The position numbers and the translations under genes are program-made. The notes below the pieces were generated by a model that searched no databases, was not told the DNA's origin, and saw only the letters and a program-made list of their open reading frames with translations. A stretch of 64,000 bases of DNA, taken from contig JAOWCC010000577.1 in NCBI GenBank assembly GCA_030867875.1, positions 74,085,012 through 74,149,011 on the forward strand, written 5' to 3'. Shown here in pieces: positions 1 to 10,816 of this stretch (position 1 is the first letter of the stretch; every line of letters starts with the position of its first letter). Origin of the DNA: Actinernus sp. WN-2022. Lineage: Eukaryota > Cnidaria > Anthozoa > Actiniaria > Actinernidae.

Positions 1-156
1 GTGGCGTGTTATTGACACTGGTAAAAACCAATCTTTCCTAAACACAAAACCAAGGGACAGTTACCACCTAATACAATTATTAACTTTTTATTTTGTTCTA
101 TTTCCAGGTCTATTTACATCTGGCCTGTACCTCTTTGTATTTGATTATTATCTCTG

Positions 157-256
157 NNNNNNNNNNNNNNNNNNNNNNNNNNNNNNNNNNNNNNNNNNNN
201 NNNNNNNNNNNNNNNNNNNNNNNNNNNNNNNNNNNNNNNNNNNNNNNNNNNNNNNN
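157..256. other. assembly gap (100 N)
   Basis: A run of 100 N, the usual placeholder for a scaffold gap of unknown size. It may hide the 5' exons of the zinc-finger gene that follows. Positions 1-156 show only a pyrimidine-rich stretch ending in an AG near 107, which could be a splice acceptor, with no recognisable protein after it. Confidence 0.97.
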
Positions 257-442
257 GGAGGAAATGATAGATGAGACTGACTGTCATTACGTATATTGTT
301 GCTGGTGACTCGGATGATACATTTCAGTTGTATAATCGGTTGCACCATCCAACATTCCCAGGTATTCCCACATTAGTAATGTCATGTATATTTCCTACCA
401 AGTTATTATGGTAAAGATTTTTTTTTTTTTGCACAAATATAG

Positions 443-1792
443 GAGCAGCTGTATTCTGAAAAGAACTCGGACATGAAGCATGTCGTAACCATTGGTACGA
501 AAATTAACAATGTGACAATGATATCGCGAGATACATCAACAGAAGGAACAAGTGAAGAACCTGCATCTGACAACCAGCCAACTGCACTATTTACACCTGA
601 TACCAATGATGTGGAAGATAATCACCATGTACATAAGGAGGATAACATCACAGGAAATGGAACAGCAGATGGAGAAAGAATTCAAGCCCCACAACCAGAA
701 AAGGCCTGGTACAAAGATCATTGCAGCAAGTGTTTCAAGAGGTGTAGTATTGGAGTTACTCAACTTGAAACAAATTCCGATGAAAAAGTGTGTAAAAAGT
801 GCTTCAGAAAGTCCCACGGCGGAACAGACCTAGCAGACAAGCCATACAAATGCCCGCATTGTGAAAGGTGGTTTAGTTATCCTAGTAAATTAGCTTGTCA
901 TGTTCGAATTCACACTGGAGAGAGGCCATTTAAATGTAACCAGTGCGGAAAGTGCTTTAAGAATGCTAATCACTTAACTAAACATCTTCAAATGCACTCT
1001 GGAGAGAAGCCATTTAAATGTAACTACTGCAAAAAATGCTTTAGCCAGTCTAGTTACTTAACTACACATGTGCGAACACACACTGGGGAGAAGCCATTTA
1101 AATGTAAACACTGCGAAAAATGCTTTACCCAGTCTAGTTACTTAACTCAACATATTCGAAAACACTCTGGAGAGAGGCCTTTTAAATGTAAGCAGTGTGA
1201 CAAGTGTTTTAGTTATGCTGGTAGCTTAGCTTCTCATGTTCGAACACACTCTGGAGAGAAAGCACGGAAAATATTTGAATGTAGTGTATGCAGGAAGTGT
1301 TTCAAGACTAAGAGTAATCTAGTAAATCATCTTCGAACACACTGTGAAGAGAACCCATTCAAGTGCGAGCAGTGTGAAAAATGCTTCAGGAAGTGCAGTC
1401 AGTTAACATGTCATATGCAAGCACACTCCAGACAAAAGCCACATAAATGCAAGCGGTGTACAAAATCATACAGCACTTTAACATGCCTAGCTCGTCATGT
1501 TTATAAAATCCATTCTAAAGTGAAAACATGTAAATGTAGGGAGTGCGGCAAGAGTTTCAAGACTAATAGTACTCTAGCTGCTCATGTCCGAATACACTCT
1601 GGAGAAAAGCCATATAAATGTGAGAAGTGCAGAAAGTTCTTTAGACATCTTAATACCTTTACTAGACATTCTCTTATACACTCTGGAGAGAAGCCATATA
1701 AATGTAAGCAGTGTGGAGAGTGCTTCAGGCATGGTATTGGCCTAGCTAAACATTTTCAAACACACACTGGAGATGTTACAAAGAAACACTGA
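443..1792 (+). CDS. C2H2 zinc-finger protein, probable last exon
   Basis: The reading frame encodes eleven consecutive C2H2 fingers, beginning with the finger that starts YKCPHC and ending at TH before the stop. Linkers are mostly TGE(K/R)PF or SGEKPY, the classical DNA-binding type; finger 8 has H-x4-H spacing. About 120 residues before the array are acidic and polar and include two extra CxxC pairs (HCSKC, KVCKKC), possibly a degenerate zinc knuckle. The first Met in frame is at 473, but the frame is open back to 443, directly after a poly-T tract and the acceptor-like tttgcacaaatatag, so this is probably a terminal exon. It is likely a nuclear sequence-specific DNA-binding protein; targets are unknown. 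No KRAB, BTB or SCAN domain is visible. Fingers 2 to 7 carry an extra Cys (KCF) after the second zinc ligand. Confidence 0.85.
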   Translation, partial: EQLYSEKNSDMKHVVTIGTKINNVTMISRDTSTEGTSEEPASDNQPTALFTPDTNDVEDNHHVHKEDNITGNGTADGERIQAPQPEKAWYKDHCSKCFKRCSIGVTQLETNSDEKVCKKCFRKSHGGTDLADKPYKCPHCERWFSYPSKLACHVRIHTGERPFKCNQCGKCFKNANHLTKHLQMHSGEKPFKCNYCKKCFSQSSYLTTHVRTHTGEKPFKCKHCEKCFTQSSYLTQHIRKHSGERPFKCKQCDKCFSYAGSLASHVRTHSGEKARKIFECSVCRKCFKTKSNLVNHLRTHCEENPFKCEQCEKCFRKCSQLTCHMQAHSRQKPHKCKRCTKSYSTLTCLARHVYKIHSKVKTCKCRECGKSFKTNSTLAAHVRIHSGEKPYKCEKCRKFFRHLNTFTRHSLIHSGEKPYKCKQCGECFRHGIGLAKHFQTHTGDVTKKH

Positions 1793-2007
1793 AACGCAGT
1801 CGGTGCGAGAAGAGTTGACGCTAAGTTCCGTAGATTTATGGAATAACTTTAAAGTGCCACTACGGCGAAAAGTTACCGTTTCGATTTGTCACTTTTTCAG
1901 TGTCAATAGGTCAATCAGTGTTAGAAATATCCGAAATAGTAAAAAAGAATCCCAAATGGGCAAGTTAAACCACAACATTTCAGGAGAGTTTACCGGTATA
2001 ATCCTGT

Positions 2008-2283
2008 CCGCCATTACTGGAAGCGGTTCCATTATTGAGCGGAAGTGATGTCATACACTTAACACGACAACCACGTCGCGCGAAATAGTGTGCATAAAAA
2101 AAGTAGCCAACCTCGCAAAGATAAATATTACTTTCTTCCTGTGTACGTGAAGACATTTTTAGTAGAAATATGCCTCCAAGGCGTTGTGTTGTGCAGGCGA
2201 GCGTTGAATGTATGACATCGCTTCCGCTGAATAACCCTTTGTATAAAGCTGAACAAAGGGAACTGCCTCCAGTAATGGCGGAC
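2008..2283. mobile_element. inverted-repeat element (MITE-like)
   Basis: The sequence from gtccgccattactgg at the left end recurs inverted as ccagtaatggcggac at the right end, and the match continues imperfectly inward over about 50 bp (ggaagtgatgtcata against tgacatcgcttcc). No coding capacity is visible. This is a short terminal-inverted-repeat element just downstream of the zinc-finger gene; superfamily unassigned. Confidence 0.6.
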
Positions 2284-2335
2284 GTTTAGATTCAATATTC
2301 GGAGTTAAAAGAATAAGACTTACTTTCGTTTGTAA

Positions 2336-2672
2336 ATGCTATTTTCCACCTCCAATCGATTGTCGATCTTCTAAAACTGCGTTTTTGAAGATGCTTGCTA
2401 TCCAGCATCCATAGCAACGCCTTTTCCACGAGGATCACGAGCTTAGTTCATTTGTTAATGAAGTATTATATCAGCACATGGCTGTATCCTGCAAAAGGCC
2501 TATCGTACTCGTGATCCCATGGCGAAGGCTTTACTGGAAACAGTCACGTGCTGATATAGCACTCCAATAACGAATGAATTGTGATCCCATGGGAAAGAGT
2601 TTACTGGATGGGAAACTAACTTTAAAACGCTGTTTTAGAAAGATCGACAATCGATTGCAAGCGGAAAATAGC
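2336..2672. mobile_element. foldback element
   Basis: The left arm containing caatcgattgtcgatctt is the imperfect reverse complement of aagatcgacaatcgattg near the right end. The inner parts also pair: the segment around atatcagcacatg inverts near cacgtgctgatat. Most of the 337 bp is therefore a hairpin with a short loop. Directly after it, 2690-2790 resembles 32170-32290, which marks another dispersed repeat. Confidence 0.6.
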
Positions 2673-3235
2673 ATTAATTTTACAAATATGTTTTGTTAAT
2701 AACACAACCGATCTCGTACAAGTGCATTTAAATATATGAATTAATATTTTTTTCCATCCAGTACAACCACGTGATTGCATTCCTGCAAAAGGCCAATTGA
2801 GATGCGTCAGGTATGGCGAATGGACTGAAATAGTTTTGGCCCTGAGAAAATATAACGGAACGGCATAACTACAGGATGAACCGATAACTCGCGGCAAATA
2901 AAACATTGTCCACGAAGGGTAAAGAGAACACTTGTGTGTACATGTTTTCACGTCTTCAAATGACTATAAATATCCAATAGCGAGAACGATTTTAAAGACT
3001 CGAGCGAGTGATATGAAATTCCGAACTTGAAAGGGTAAAACCATTAGGCCTTTTATAGGAAACAGTCACATGCAGATATATCACTTCTTTCTTTCTTGGG
3101 GGAGGGGTATGGGGCGTTTATTTGATAGGGGGCGCTTATTTGAAGCTCGGCGCCAATTCGAGCATTTACGGTACATAAATGTTCTATGCGCTTACAATAA
3201 TTTTATTAATTTCGCAAAACGATAAAGACATATAA
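2673..3235. other. non-coding stretch with a dispersed repeat
   Basis: The first 120 bases resemble 32170-32290 (shared core tttgttaataacac and aaatatatgaatta). A G-rich tract lies near 3100. No gene is seen on either strand. Confidence 0.5.
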
Positions 3236-3239
3236 GGGC

Positions 3240-3840
3240 TGAGCTTCAGCGCGTCCTTTACGCATGCGCCAGGCTGGTTTCCAGCGCACCAAGGTACTGC
3301 CACGTGACGCCGCTTGTGTGTGACTTACACTGGCTCCCTATAAGTTTCGTGTTAACTATGAAGTTCTGTTAATTACCTATAAAGCAATTCACGGAGTAGC
3401 TCCAGTATGTCTTAGTAAATTACTTAATATCAAGTCCTCTTCTTACAGTCCTAGATCATCTAATAGTCTTCTCCTTAGTGTCCCTACCATTAGAACTAAA
3501 TCAACACTTGGTGATAGAGCATTTGTTATTGCGGCTCCAAAGCTGTGGAACTCTGCCCAAGGAATTACGCCATCTAGAATCTGTTGAGACTTTTAAACGT
3601 AATCTGAAGACACTTTTTTAATAGATTAGCATATAACTAGACATTTCATACATTCTATTGTAAATGCTATTTTATTGTTATTGCATGGCTATACTTAATT
3701 TTAGACTTTTTATAGGATTTTTTAGGAAACGCTATTAGATTTGTGTTCTGATTAGATTTGTATTTTAAGACCGTTTAGTACTATTGTAGTGCGCATTTGA
3801 TCATTTACATGTAATCTGCGCAATATAAATTAATACATTA
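3240..3840 (+). pseudogene. LINE 3' end (C-terminal reverse transcriptase tail)
   Basis: A frame beginning ELQRVLYACARLV and continuing into DLHWLPIS matches the conserved C-terminal region of CR1/L2-type non-LTR retrotransposon ORFs, where LHWLPI, GDRAF and AAPKLWNS are typical. Here GDRAFVIAAPKLWNSAQ is present but reached after frame changes. The 3' end is an AT-rich tail with attatt repeats around 3835. It is a 5'-truncated, dead copy; about 120 residues are recognisable. Confidence 0.75.
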
Positions 3841-3890
3841 TTATTGAGATGGAAGTACAAAGTGTGGCCGGTTAAGTCGTTTAGTTTAGA

Positions 3891-4430
3891 CTTAAAGTGC
3901 CTATCACACTTTTGCAATTTTGATAGCTTATGAACCTCCGAAAAGTTTTGAGTACTTCTATGAAGAAGGTTTTGGTTTAAAGTGAATACTTTATCTTCTA
4001 CGCTAGTTTCAAATCGTGTAAATGTGACCTTTCCTGACCCATGACCGCGTAAGTAAAAGCCTGGGTCGACGTCATCTCATTAATGCATTATTCTCCATGG
4101 CGCCTTTTTATCACAACAACCGATGCATAGAAAATATACAGTTTGAGTTGTTAGTAAAGAAAAAAGTCATTTTAGTCAACATGTTAAGTATTTCTTCAAA
4201 TGATTGCAAAGCCGAATTAATTATGACGTCAAGATGACGTCTTCCCAGGTTTCGACCCAGGCTTTTACTTACGCGGTCATGGGTCAGGAAAGGTCACATT
4301 TACACGATTTCAAACAAGCGTAGAACATAAAGTATTCACTTTAAACCAAAACTTTCTTCACAGAAGTACTGAAAACTTTTCGGAGGTTCATAAGCTATCA
4401 AAATTGTAAAAGGGTGATAGGCACTTTAAT
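3891..4430. mobile_element. foldback element with about 200 bp arms
   Basis: The left arm (cttaaagtgcctatcac through gaccgcgtaagtaaaagcc) reappears inverted in the right arm ending ggcactttaat. Arms are about 200 bp with scattered mismatches, and the central loop is about 4090-4230. No ORF is seen. It lies between two LINE 3' fragments of opposite orientation. Confidence 0.75.
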
Positions 4431-4520
4431 ACGACTACAGTAGAGGCTTCACGAATAATTAAGGGTAATTCGTTCCACAGCTTAGGCGCCGATATTGAGA
4501 ATACATGCTGGCCAAATGAT
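4431..4520 (-). pseudogene. LINE C-terminal fragment, minus strand
   Basis: On the minus strand the frame reads SISAPKLWNELPLIIRE, the diagnostic C-terminal motif of CR1/L2-like non-LTR elements. Only about 30 residues are recognisable. It is bounded on one side by the foldback arm and on the other by a TTAA-flanked MITE that interrupts it. Confidence 0.65.
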
Positions 4521-4524
4521 TTAA

Positions 4525-4645
4525 AGGGGCACTGTGAACCACAGTGCTCTGCGTACTTCTGCTTTTGTTTTATTGAATATCGGGTATACAGAAAATGGCT
4601 GACAGCTATAGTCTGCGCGCAAAGCACTGTGGTTGACAGTACCCT
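4525..4645. mobile_element. 121 bp MITE with TTAA target duplication
   Basis: The ends are inverted repeats (left AGGGGCACTGTGAACCACAG, right CTGTGGTTGACAGTACCCT). Both outer flanks are TTAA (4521-4524 and 4646-4649), as expected for piggyBac-type transposition. It is non-autonomous and is inserted in the minus-strand LINE fragment. Confidence 0.75.
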
Positions 4646-4881
4646 TTAAGTTTAGCTACAGGACGAGTCGGCAGATGAACGCAGTATCCTGATAGGTCTA
4701 TGAATGCGCACTAGGTCTAGTAGATAGGTAGGAGCTAAGTTGTTCAGAGTTTATAGGTAAGTAGTCCCCGTCCCTTTTTTGCCCATCGCCCACTAACTTC
4801 CCCTGGATAAGAAAATGAGGGAAACACCGCCTCAATACAATCTATTTTTGTTTCACTATTACGTACTTTAGCTGTAGCCCA

Positions 4882-4991
4882 CTTTGACGATGTTGCTTAC
4901 GCACCAGAGAACAATAGATGTGGCCCGCCAGTCTCTTGTTATTCAGATTTTATGTGCATTGTTCTAGTTGCGTGCGCAACATCGTCAAAGT
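4882..4991. mobile_element. 110 bp hairpin MITE
   Basis: ctttgacgatgttgc at the left is matched by gcaacatcgtcaaag at the right, and the pairing continues inward through acaat/attgt. The loop is only about 40 bp. Non-coding; superfamily unknown. Confidence 0.7.
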
Positions 4992-5139
4992 CATTTACTC
5001 CTAAATCGTCATTTACTCCTAAAAGGTAAGTCTATAAAACCGCTAAACTTTGGACGTGGTTTGGTTATGACCTGTAAATAAGTTTACTTTCTCATATTGT
5101 CGAAATTAGAATCTTCATGAGTGTAAATCAAAATTGATA

Positions 5140-7210
5140 TTTTAGCTTTAAATGAAACTAAAATTGACCAAACCATTCGTGACGAGGAAATTCATGTACC
5201 GGGCTTTGAAGTTGCAATTGTAAGAAAAGACCGCAGTGTTAATGGCAGAAACGGCGGTGGTGTCTGCATGTATATCAGGAGCAATATATATTTCCAAATC
5301 CGTGAAGACCTGAATTCGGATAAACTCGAATGCCTTACTGTTGAAATCGTCCAAGCCCCGATCTAAGTCTTTTTTTTGTTAGTACTTGGTATAGGCCTCC
5401 ACAGTCTCCCACCGAATTGTTTTCGACTTTAATTGACAAATTCCATGCTCTAAATTTAGAGTTTTATTTACTAGGTGATCTGAACTGTAATTTGGCATTA
5501 GATCCACCTGACTATAATTCTTCAAATCTACTTAACATTATGGACATCTATGGACTGACTCAGATGGTCACTGAACCAACGAGGACTAGATAACGCCTGT
5601 ATCGAAAACTTTAATTTATTTGTGTCTTACAAACTGTTCAGAGAATGTATCAAATTCTGGCGTCGTCCACCTTGGTATCAGTGACCACTCATTAATTTTT
5701 ATTACGCGCAAAATTGGCTATCCACGCTCCAATGTCCACAAAACTATTGAAGTGAGACAGCTTAAGAATTTTAATAAAAGTGTCTTTTCTCAAGGACCTA
5801 GAACAAAAGAGCTGGTGTGAAATCTCGGAGCATACAAACCCTAATGATATGTGGGATTCCTGGAAAGAACTCTTAATGAGTACTATTGATAAACATGCTC
5901 CTATAAGAAACAAAAGAATTTCCCAAAAAAAATTCCCGTGGATTACTCAAGATTTAACTCGCAAAATACATAAGAGACTTTTTAAAAAGAAAAGCGGTGT
6001 CGTCAAATGACCAATATGATTGGGAACAATTCAAAAAAGCTAGGGATGTTGTTAATAGCACTATTAAACAAGCTAAACGTATTTACTTTATAAGTAATCT
6101 CGAATGTACCAAAAACGATCCTAAAAAAACTTGAAACTAATGAATGAGCTTCAAAGTCGACAGTGTAAACAATTAAGCATCTCGGAAATCAGGTGATTTA
6201 ACTATTAACTCATCGCCTGATATTGCCGAGTCATTTAACTCGCATTTCACATCCGTTAGCCCTGACTTGGCACGTAAGATAGGTGCATGTGACGTGGATC
6301 CTCTTTCTTATATACCCTCTTCCAATAAGTCATTCTCTTTCAAAAACATTGATGTTCATAATGTCTGTAAACTATTGCATAAAATTAATGGCAGAAAGGC
6401 CACTGGTCTAGACAAAATTCCATGCAAACTCATAAAAATAGCTGCAGACATTGTTGCTCCTCCTCTTACAAATATATTTAATCAATCCCTATTGTTGGGA
6501 ATGTTTCCTTCGGAATGGAAACTAGCTAGAGTATCCCCGGTACATAAGAGAGGCCCTAAAAACGATCTAAATAACTATCGCCCGATATCGGTCATACTAA
6601 TCGTCGCCAAAATCTTTGAAAAATTAGTCTATGATCAGCTCTATAAATATCTCAATGACAATAAACTTTTAACTAATCACCAGTCAGGATTCCGATCACT
6701 CCATAGTACCTTAACTGCTCTACTTGAAGCTACCAACAACTGGTGCATTAACATTGATAAAGCCGTCTATTAAATGGTGTAATCTTTATCGATTTGAAAA
6801 AAACATTCGACACCATAGACCATAACATTGTTATGCTAAAATTGGCCAAATATGGAGTTGACAGGAAAACCTTGACCTGGTTTCTGCACAGTTAATGGAT
6901 ATCTGTCTAGTGCACATCCCATAACGTGTGGTGTACTTCAGCATCAATTATTGGTCCTTTACTTTTCCTTATCTATTAATATTAATGATCTACCTAACTG
7001 TCTCAATTAAGGTTTCCCTAGAATGTATGCAGACGATACGCGCATAAGCTTCAATGCTTTAAGCCAAAACGACCTCCAAATAAAAATCAATGACGAATTG
7101 AAAAATGTCAACACTTGGCTCAAGGCAAATAAAAAGTGGGTTATTGTCGTTTCTTTTGAAAATAGTATACTATTACGTAACACTCGCCACTGGCGCTCAT
7201 TGCATTAAGG
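5140..7210 (+). pseudogene. decayed LINE: APE endonuclease plus reverse transcriptase
   Basis: From about 5148 the translation reads ETKIDQTIRDEEIHVPGFE and NGGGVCMYIR, typical of the apurinic-like endonuclease of non-LTR elements; further endonuclease text (LLGDLN) follows in other frames to about 5740. Reverse transcriptase begins near 6267; an uninterrupted 168-residue stretch includes [21 protein letters not shown] and [17 protein letters not shown]. Beyond 6775 frameshifts interrupt it, but the catalytic-box text MYADDTRIS is legible at 7023. Overall this resembles the CR1/L2 group. There are many stops and at least three frame changes; no poly-A or repeat tail is obvious after 7210. Confidence 0.88.
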
Positions 7211-7600
7211 ATGGGAAAAACGTGATTTTCGCGACACCTCACTTTGTTGTGTCTTACAAAAATTTGAACTGAACCAGACTCTCCTTCTCTCTGGGAGGCC
7301 ATTTCTAGGCTCTTAAAACCCTAATCTCGCATCCCAACCATCATCCCTTATCCCTAGAGTTATTTAAGTCATTATTCCATATGGGGAAGTTTCGTTGCGG
7401 GATCTTTTGGAAAAGCATACGAAACTCTTAAGTTCATTAATGTCTTGCCAATCAGTGGTAGTATTGAATTGATCTGTGGCCGCCATGCCTCTCGCATCTG
7501 ACCAATGTCCGCCATTGATTTCCCCCGCGAAATTTGAGATTATCATTTCTAAAAATAGACTACTCTGTAAACTGATGGGCCGCTATCCCAATACCAGATG
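7211..7600. other. non-coding stretch
   Basis: No recognisable gene, RNA or inverted repeat was found. It contains a duplicated motif, gccgcc or cgccattg, near 7480-7515. Confidence 0.4.
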
Positions 7601-7861
7601 AACACTTCTGGTTATGGACTTCTGGTCACACCCAAAATCCAATTCTTCTTACCGAAACGCATACTATTATTGAGGACTGCCGACTCTACTCAGTGCGGGA
7701 CATGTATATATAATTATACAAAAGGAGACAAACTATGCGAAAACCATAATACTCAACTAAAAGAGAAAAAACAAATGCCGCACGAAACAAGGCATACGAA
7801 GACAAACCTATTTGTAACTGGCAAACATATTTATATGTCACCTCAAACTACTCATCCCCTG

Positions 7862-7990
7862 TCAAGACTACTTGTCCAGCTCCAGCGACTTGTCCAGCTC
7901 CAGCGACTTGTTCAACTCCAGCGACTTGTCTAGCTCCAGCAACTTGTCCAGCTCCTGGTACTTGTCCAATTCCTGGTGGTTGTCCAGCTT
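7862..7990. repeat. 18 bp minisatellite
   Basis: About seven head-to-tail units near acttgtccagctccagcg, degenerating toward the right end (ctggtacttgtccaattc). The period is a multiple of three, so all frames stay open and long artificial ORFs appear. On the minus strand it would read a six-residue LELDKS-type repeat, but no flanking domain supports a real protein. Confidence 0.85.
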
Positions 7991-8260
7991 CTGGTACTGG
8001 AATCGCAGCCTGTCTTCGAGGGAACTGAACTGGTTGTGCCATGTAGTCGCGTAGAGAAATTCGTGTTGTGTAGCAGTAGATCCACTATCCTCTCGATGTC
8101 TCGCGCTGCTATGAAGACTGAATGGAGAAGGAGGGTCCTCGATACATATAGCCATCCCCGGGAATCACAAGTCCATAATCATGTGCTTGCTCACTATGTT
8201 TATTTAACCATATTTGGTGTGTTTATTCTTCGCGCTTCGTTTGCGAGCGTTAAGACTGAT

Positions 8261-8901
8261 GCTCAGGGGCATTAAGGCATCGGTCTCCAATATGGCCGCC
8301 GCAAATTAAGAGGGGGTTCTCTTTGTGCTTGTGAGAGATAATCTAACACATTTTTGTGACAGTTTCCATGGAAACGTGTAATGTGACCATTGAACTTTAA
8401 TTTTAAGGAAAATTGGGAAAGTCTCCTGGAGGTCGGTAAAAGTTGTTGATATAGTAGATATTTTCATGCCAATGAATCCAGGTTAGGGCACACTTCGGTG
8501 CTCCAATTTGAAAAGTTGGTTATCATTGGAATGTTTGTTAATTCGGTGGAAACTTGAGGATATCAAATTTCACAATTGCCTTAAATTGTCTTCCCCTTAA
8601 AATAACCAACTTTTCAAATTGGAGCAGGAATGTGTGCACTAACCTTGATTCGCTTGCATGAAAATATCCACTATATTAACAACTTTTACCAACCTCCAGG
8701 AGGCTTTTCCCAATTTTCCTTAAAATTAGAGTTCAAAGGTCACATTACACGTTTCCATGGAAACTTCCACAACAAGGTATCAAGGTTGTGACTTTATGGA
8801 ATCTGTAAAAGTGCAAAAGCTCGAAGAGATAGACCACCCCCTCTTGATTTGCGGCGGCCATATTGAAATAGTTTGAGACCCATGCCTTAATGCCTCTGAG
8901 C
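8261..8901. mobile_element. 640 bp near-palindromic foldback element
   Basis: Nearly the whole segment is a palindrome. The left arm (gctcaggggcattaaggca, aatatggccgccgcaaa, tttccatggaaacgtgtaa, caatttgaaaagttggtta) is matched in reverse order and complement by the right arm down to tgccttaatgcctctgagc. Arms are about 260 bp, the loop about 80 bp (8525-8603). No coding potential. Confidence 0.85.
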
Positions 8902-9084
8902 GTGATTTATAAGGCAATTCTGGTTCTGGGCCGTGAAATACATTGGAAGATGAATAAACTAAATATTATATATAAACGGAAGTGATGTAACATTGTTATT
9001 ACATACCGCTTCCCTCTACGCCCGGGGGAAATCCCTCCAGTTATATATGTAACCAGGCACACGTTTTTTTTGCATCGTAGTTAA

Positions 9085-9370
9085 AGGGGAACTGAACCCC
9101 AAAATTAACACAACGTCTATACAAAGATGTATTCGAAAGAAATAAGTTCTGCTATTTTATATTTCCGTATTAATTTGCGCGTCTATGCCGAAGAGAAAAT
9201 TAGTTCGATTTTCCGCTGAAAAATCTATATTGTGTGGAGGCTCAATTCAGTGCAAATTTCTCCATATCGTACGTCACACATACCAAGGCGAAACGATCAC
9301 AACTCTAGCACAAAGAAAACAATGGTCCGCAATTAGAAGCCGTTAGTCCCGCTATTCAATGAACATGACC
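9085..9370 (+). mobile_element. MITE copy 1 of the AGGGGAACTGAACCC family
   Basis: It begins AGGGGAACTGAACCCC directly after TTAA (9081-9084) and stays similar to the complete copy at 32856-33332 through agttctgctattttat, aaaatctatattgtgtgg and gtccgcaattagaa. The right part of the family consensus is missing after about 9370, so this is a truncated copy. Confidence 0.75.
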
Positions 9371-9429
9371 GTTCACAATATTTTGTCTTACCGGCCCTTC
9401 CCACTTATATCGCAGCGCCTTTGTTAGCC

Positions 9430-9810
9430 CTTTGCAGTTTCCCGGGTTTCCCAACCATGCCTTCTTCTCTGTTAACTATGTTTGCATCAATATTTTTGTT
9501 TGCATCAACGTTAGCGTTGTGGTGTTTGTATCAGACTTTCATTGTTTGTATCAAAGTTTCAGTGTTTGCATGAACCAGTTTTTTTTGCATACTGTTAATT
9601 TTGCGTTGAGCCTTCTGGGCCACCGTCATTCTCGACTCCAGACCCTTCTCTTATTTCCTACGATTTCGTTGAGCATGCGCAGTAAGAAATAAGAGAAGGG
9701 TCTGGGGTCGAGAATGGGCCACAGTCAGTACTTTTCATTGCCATACATATATTTTTTCATTGCCGTGTATATATTTTTCATTACCGTATATATTTATATA
9801 TGTCCCCAGA
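9430..9810. repeat. degenerate short tandem repeats and a hairpin
   Basis: 9470-9600 repeats tttgcatcaa-like units imperfectly. 9720-9805 repeats tttttcattgccgtatata-like units. Between them, 9623-9708 is a hairpin: gtcattctcgactccagacc inverts as gggtctggggtcgagaatg around a loop containing tgagcatgcgca. No gene is visible. Confidence 0.55.
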
Positions 9811-9954
9811 ATAGCCTCATTTTACAACAGGAAGACCGTACATAAGAAAATACCGGGACTCCTGTGGTATCGATAACAAGAAAATACTACTCTTAGTACC
9901 GGGACTCCTGTGGAATGCAGTTCACCACAGGTAACCCATTTCTCCAATTCCCCA

Positions 9955-10021
9955 ACCTCGTCCCCAGGGTCTTCTCGGTCAGATCTTGGATCTGACCGAG
10001 AAGACCCTGGGGACGAGGTTG
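9955..10021. repeat. near-perfect 32 bp-arm hairpin
   Basis: aacctcgtccccagggtc is followed by cttctcggtcagatc, a 3-base loop, and then the exact reverse complement. Related text (accagggtcttctcggtc) occurs at 23380 and a shorter hairpin version at 34000-34030, so this is a dispersed cruciform-forming repeat. Confidence 0.8.
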
Positions 10022-10286
10022 CCAATTCCCTTCCTCCGCCATTTTGTTTGGTTTTGTGCGGTGCCTCTTCTCTATTTCGGTAAGTATTTTGTCCTTGTTC
10101 TATAGCATGCTTCACTAAACAATATTTACTCCATTCCAAAACGTCATTTTCTCTCCACCATACAACTAGGAAGGTTGTTCTGAAACATTTAAAAAAGCTA
10201 TCATAACGGACATAGCAACCGCGGCAACAGTAGAGAACTCATGATACGGATGGGCGCCGATACAACCATTTGCAAGCTACCGTTAA

Positions 10287-10506
10287 GCGTAGTCCACACG
10301 AGCAAGTTTTCCTTGACACGTTTTCCCTTGACAAGTTATATTTGCTCGTGTAGACGACGAAAAATGACACGTTTTGCCTTGACAAGTCTCCTTGTTGAAA
10401 AACTGGTGTGCCGTTATTGAACAAGGCAACTTGTCAAGGAAAACTTGTCAAGGAAAACTTGTCAAGGAAAACTTGTCAAGGAAAACTTGCTCGTGTGGAC
10501 TACGCA
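10287..10506. mobile_element. 220 bp MITE flanked by TTAA
   Basis: Terminal inverted repeats: left gcgtagtccacacgagcaag, right cttgctcgtgtggactacgc. TTAA lies on both sides (10283-10286 and 10507-10510). The right terminus is preceded by four copies of a 15-mer near acttgtcaaggaaaa (about 10430-10488), an expansion of sequence that occurs once in the left terminus. Piggybac-like target choice; no coding capacity. Confidence 0.8.
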
Positions 10507-10816
10507 TTAAGCGTGAACCGTTTTCCGTGTTCATTTATGTTTGAAACCTAGACGTCTGGCGGCACAAACCTTTGCAATTTAACCGCGATAATGACAACCT
10601 TTGACATGTCCCGCCTTCATGTTTCAGCGAGTGGGATTCAGGTTTGGAAACTTTTCAGCTAGATTTTCCTTCGCGCTACGCACTAAAGTCTAAATCATAT
10701 AAATTTCAGTTCAAGTTAAAGTTTTGAGCGCTCAGAATTATGAGAGATGCAAGACAACAACTGTCTCTTGGCATAATCTGAGTTACACGACAGTAGAAGA
10801 CATTGAAGGTTTTCAA

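Noticed and set aside
1773..2048. 91-codon ORF downstream of the zinc fingers
   Set aside because: Overlaps the end of the zinc-finger frame in another register and runs into an inverted-repeat element; no similarity recognised.
7598..8155. ORFs on both strands through the 18 bp repeat, one reading a coiled-coil-like LELDKS repeat
   Set aside because: Any 18 bp tandem repeat without stops gives open frames on both strands; no flanking domain or splice context supports a protein.
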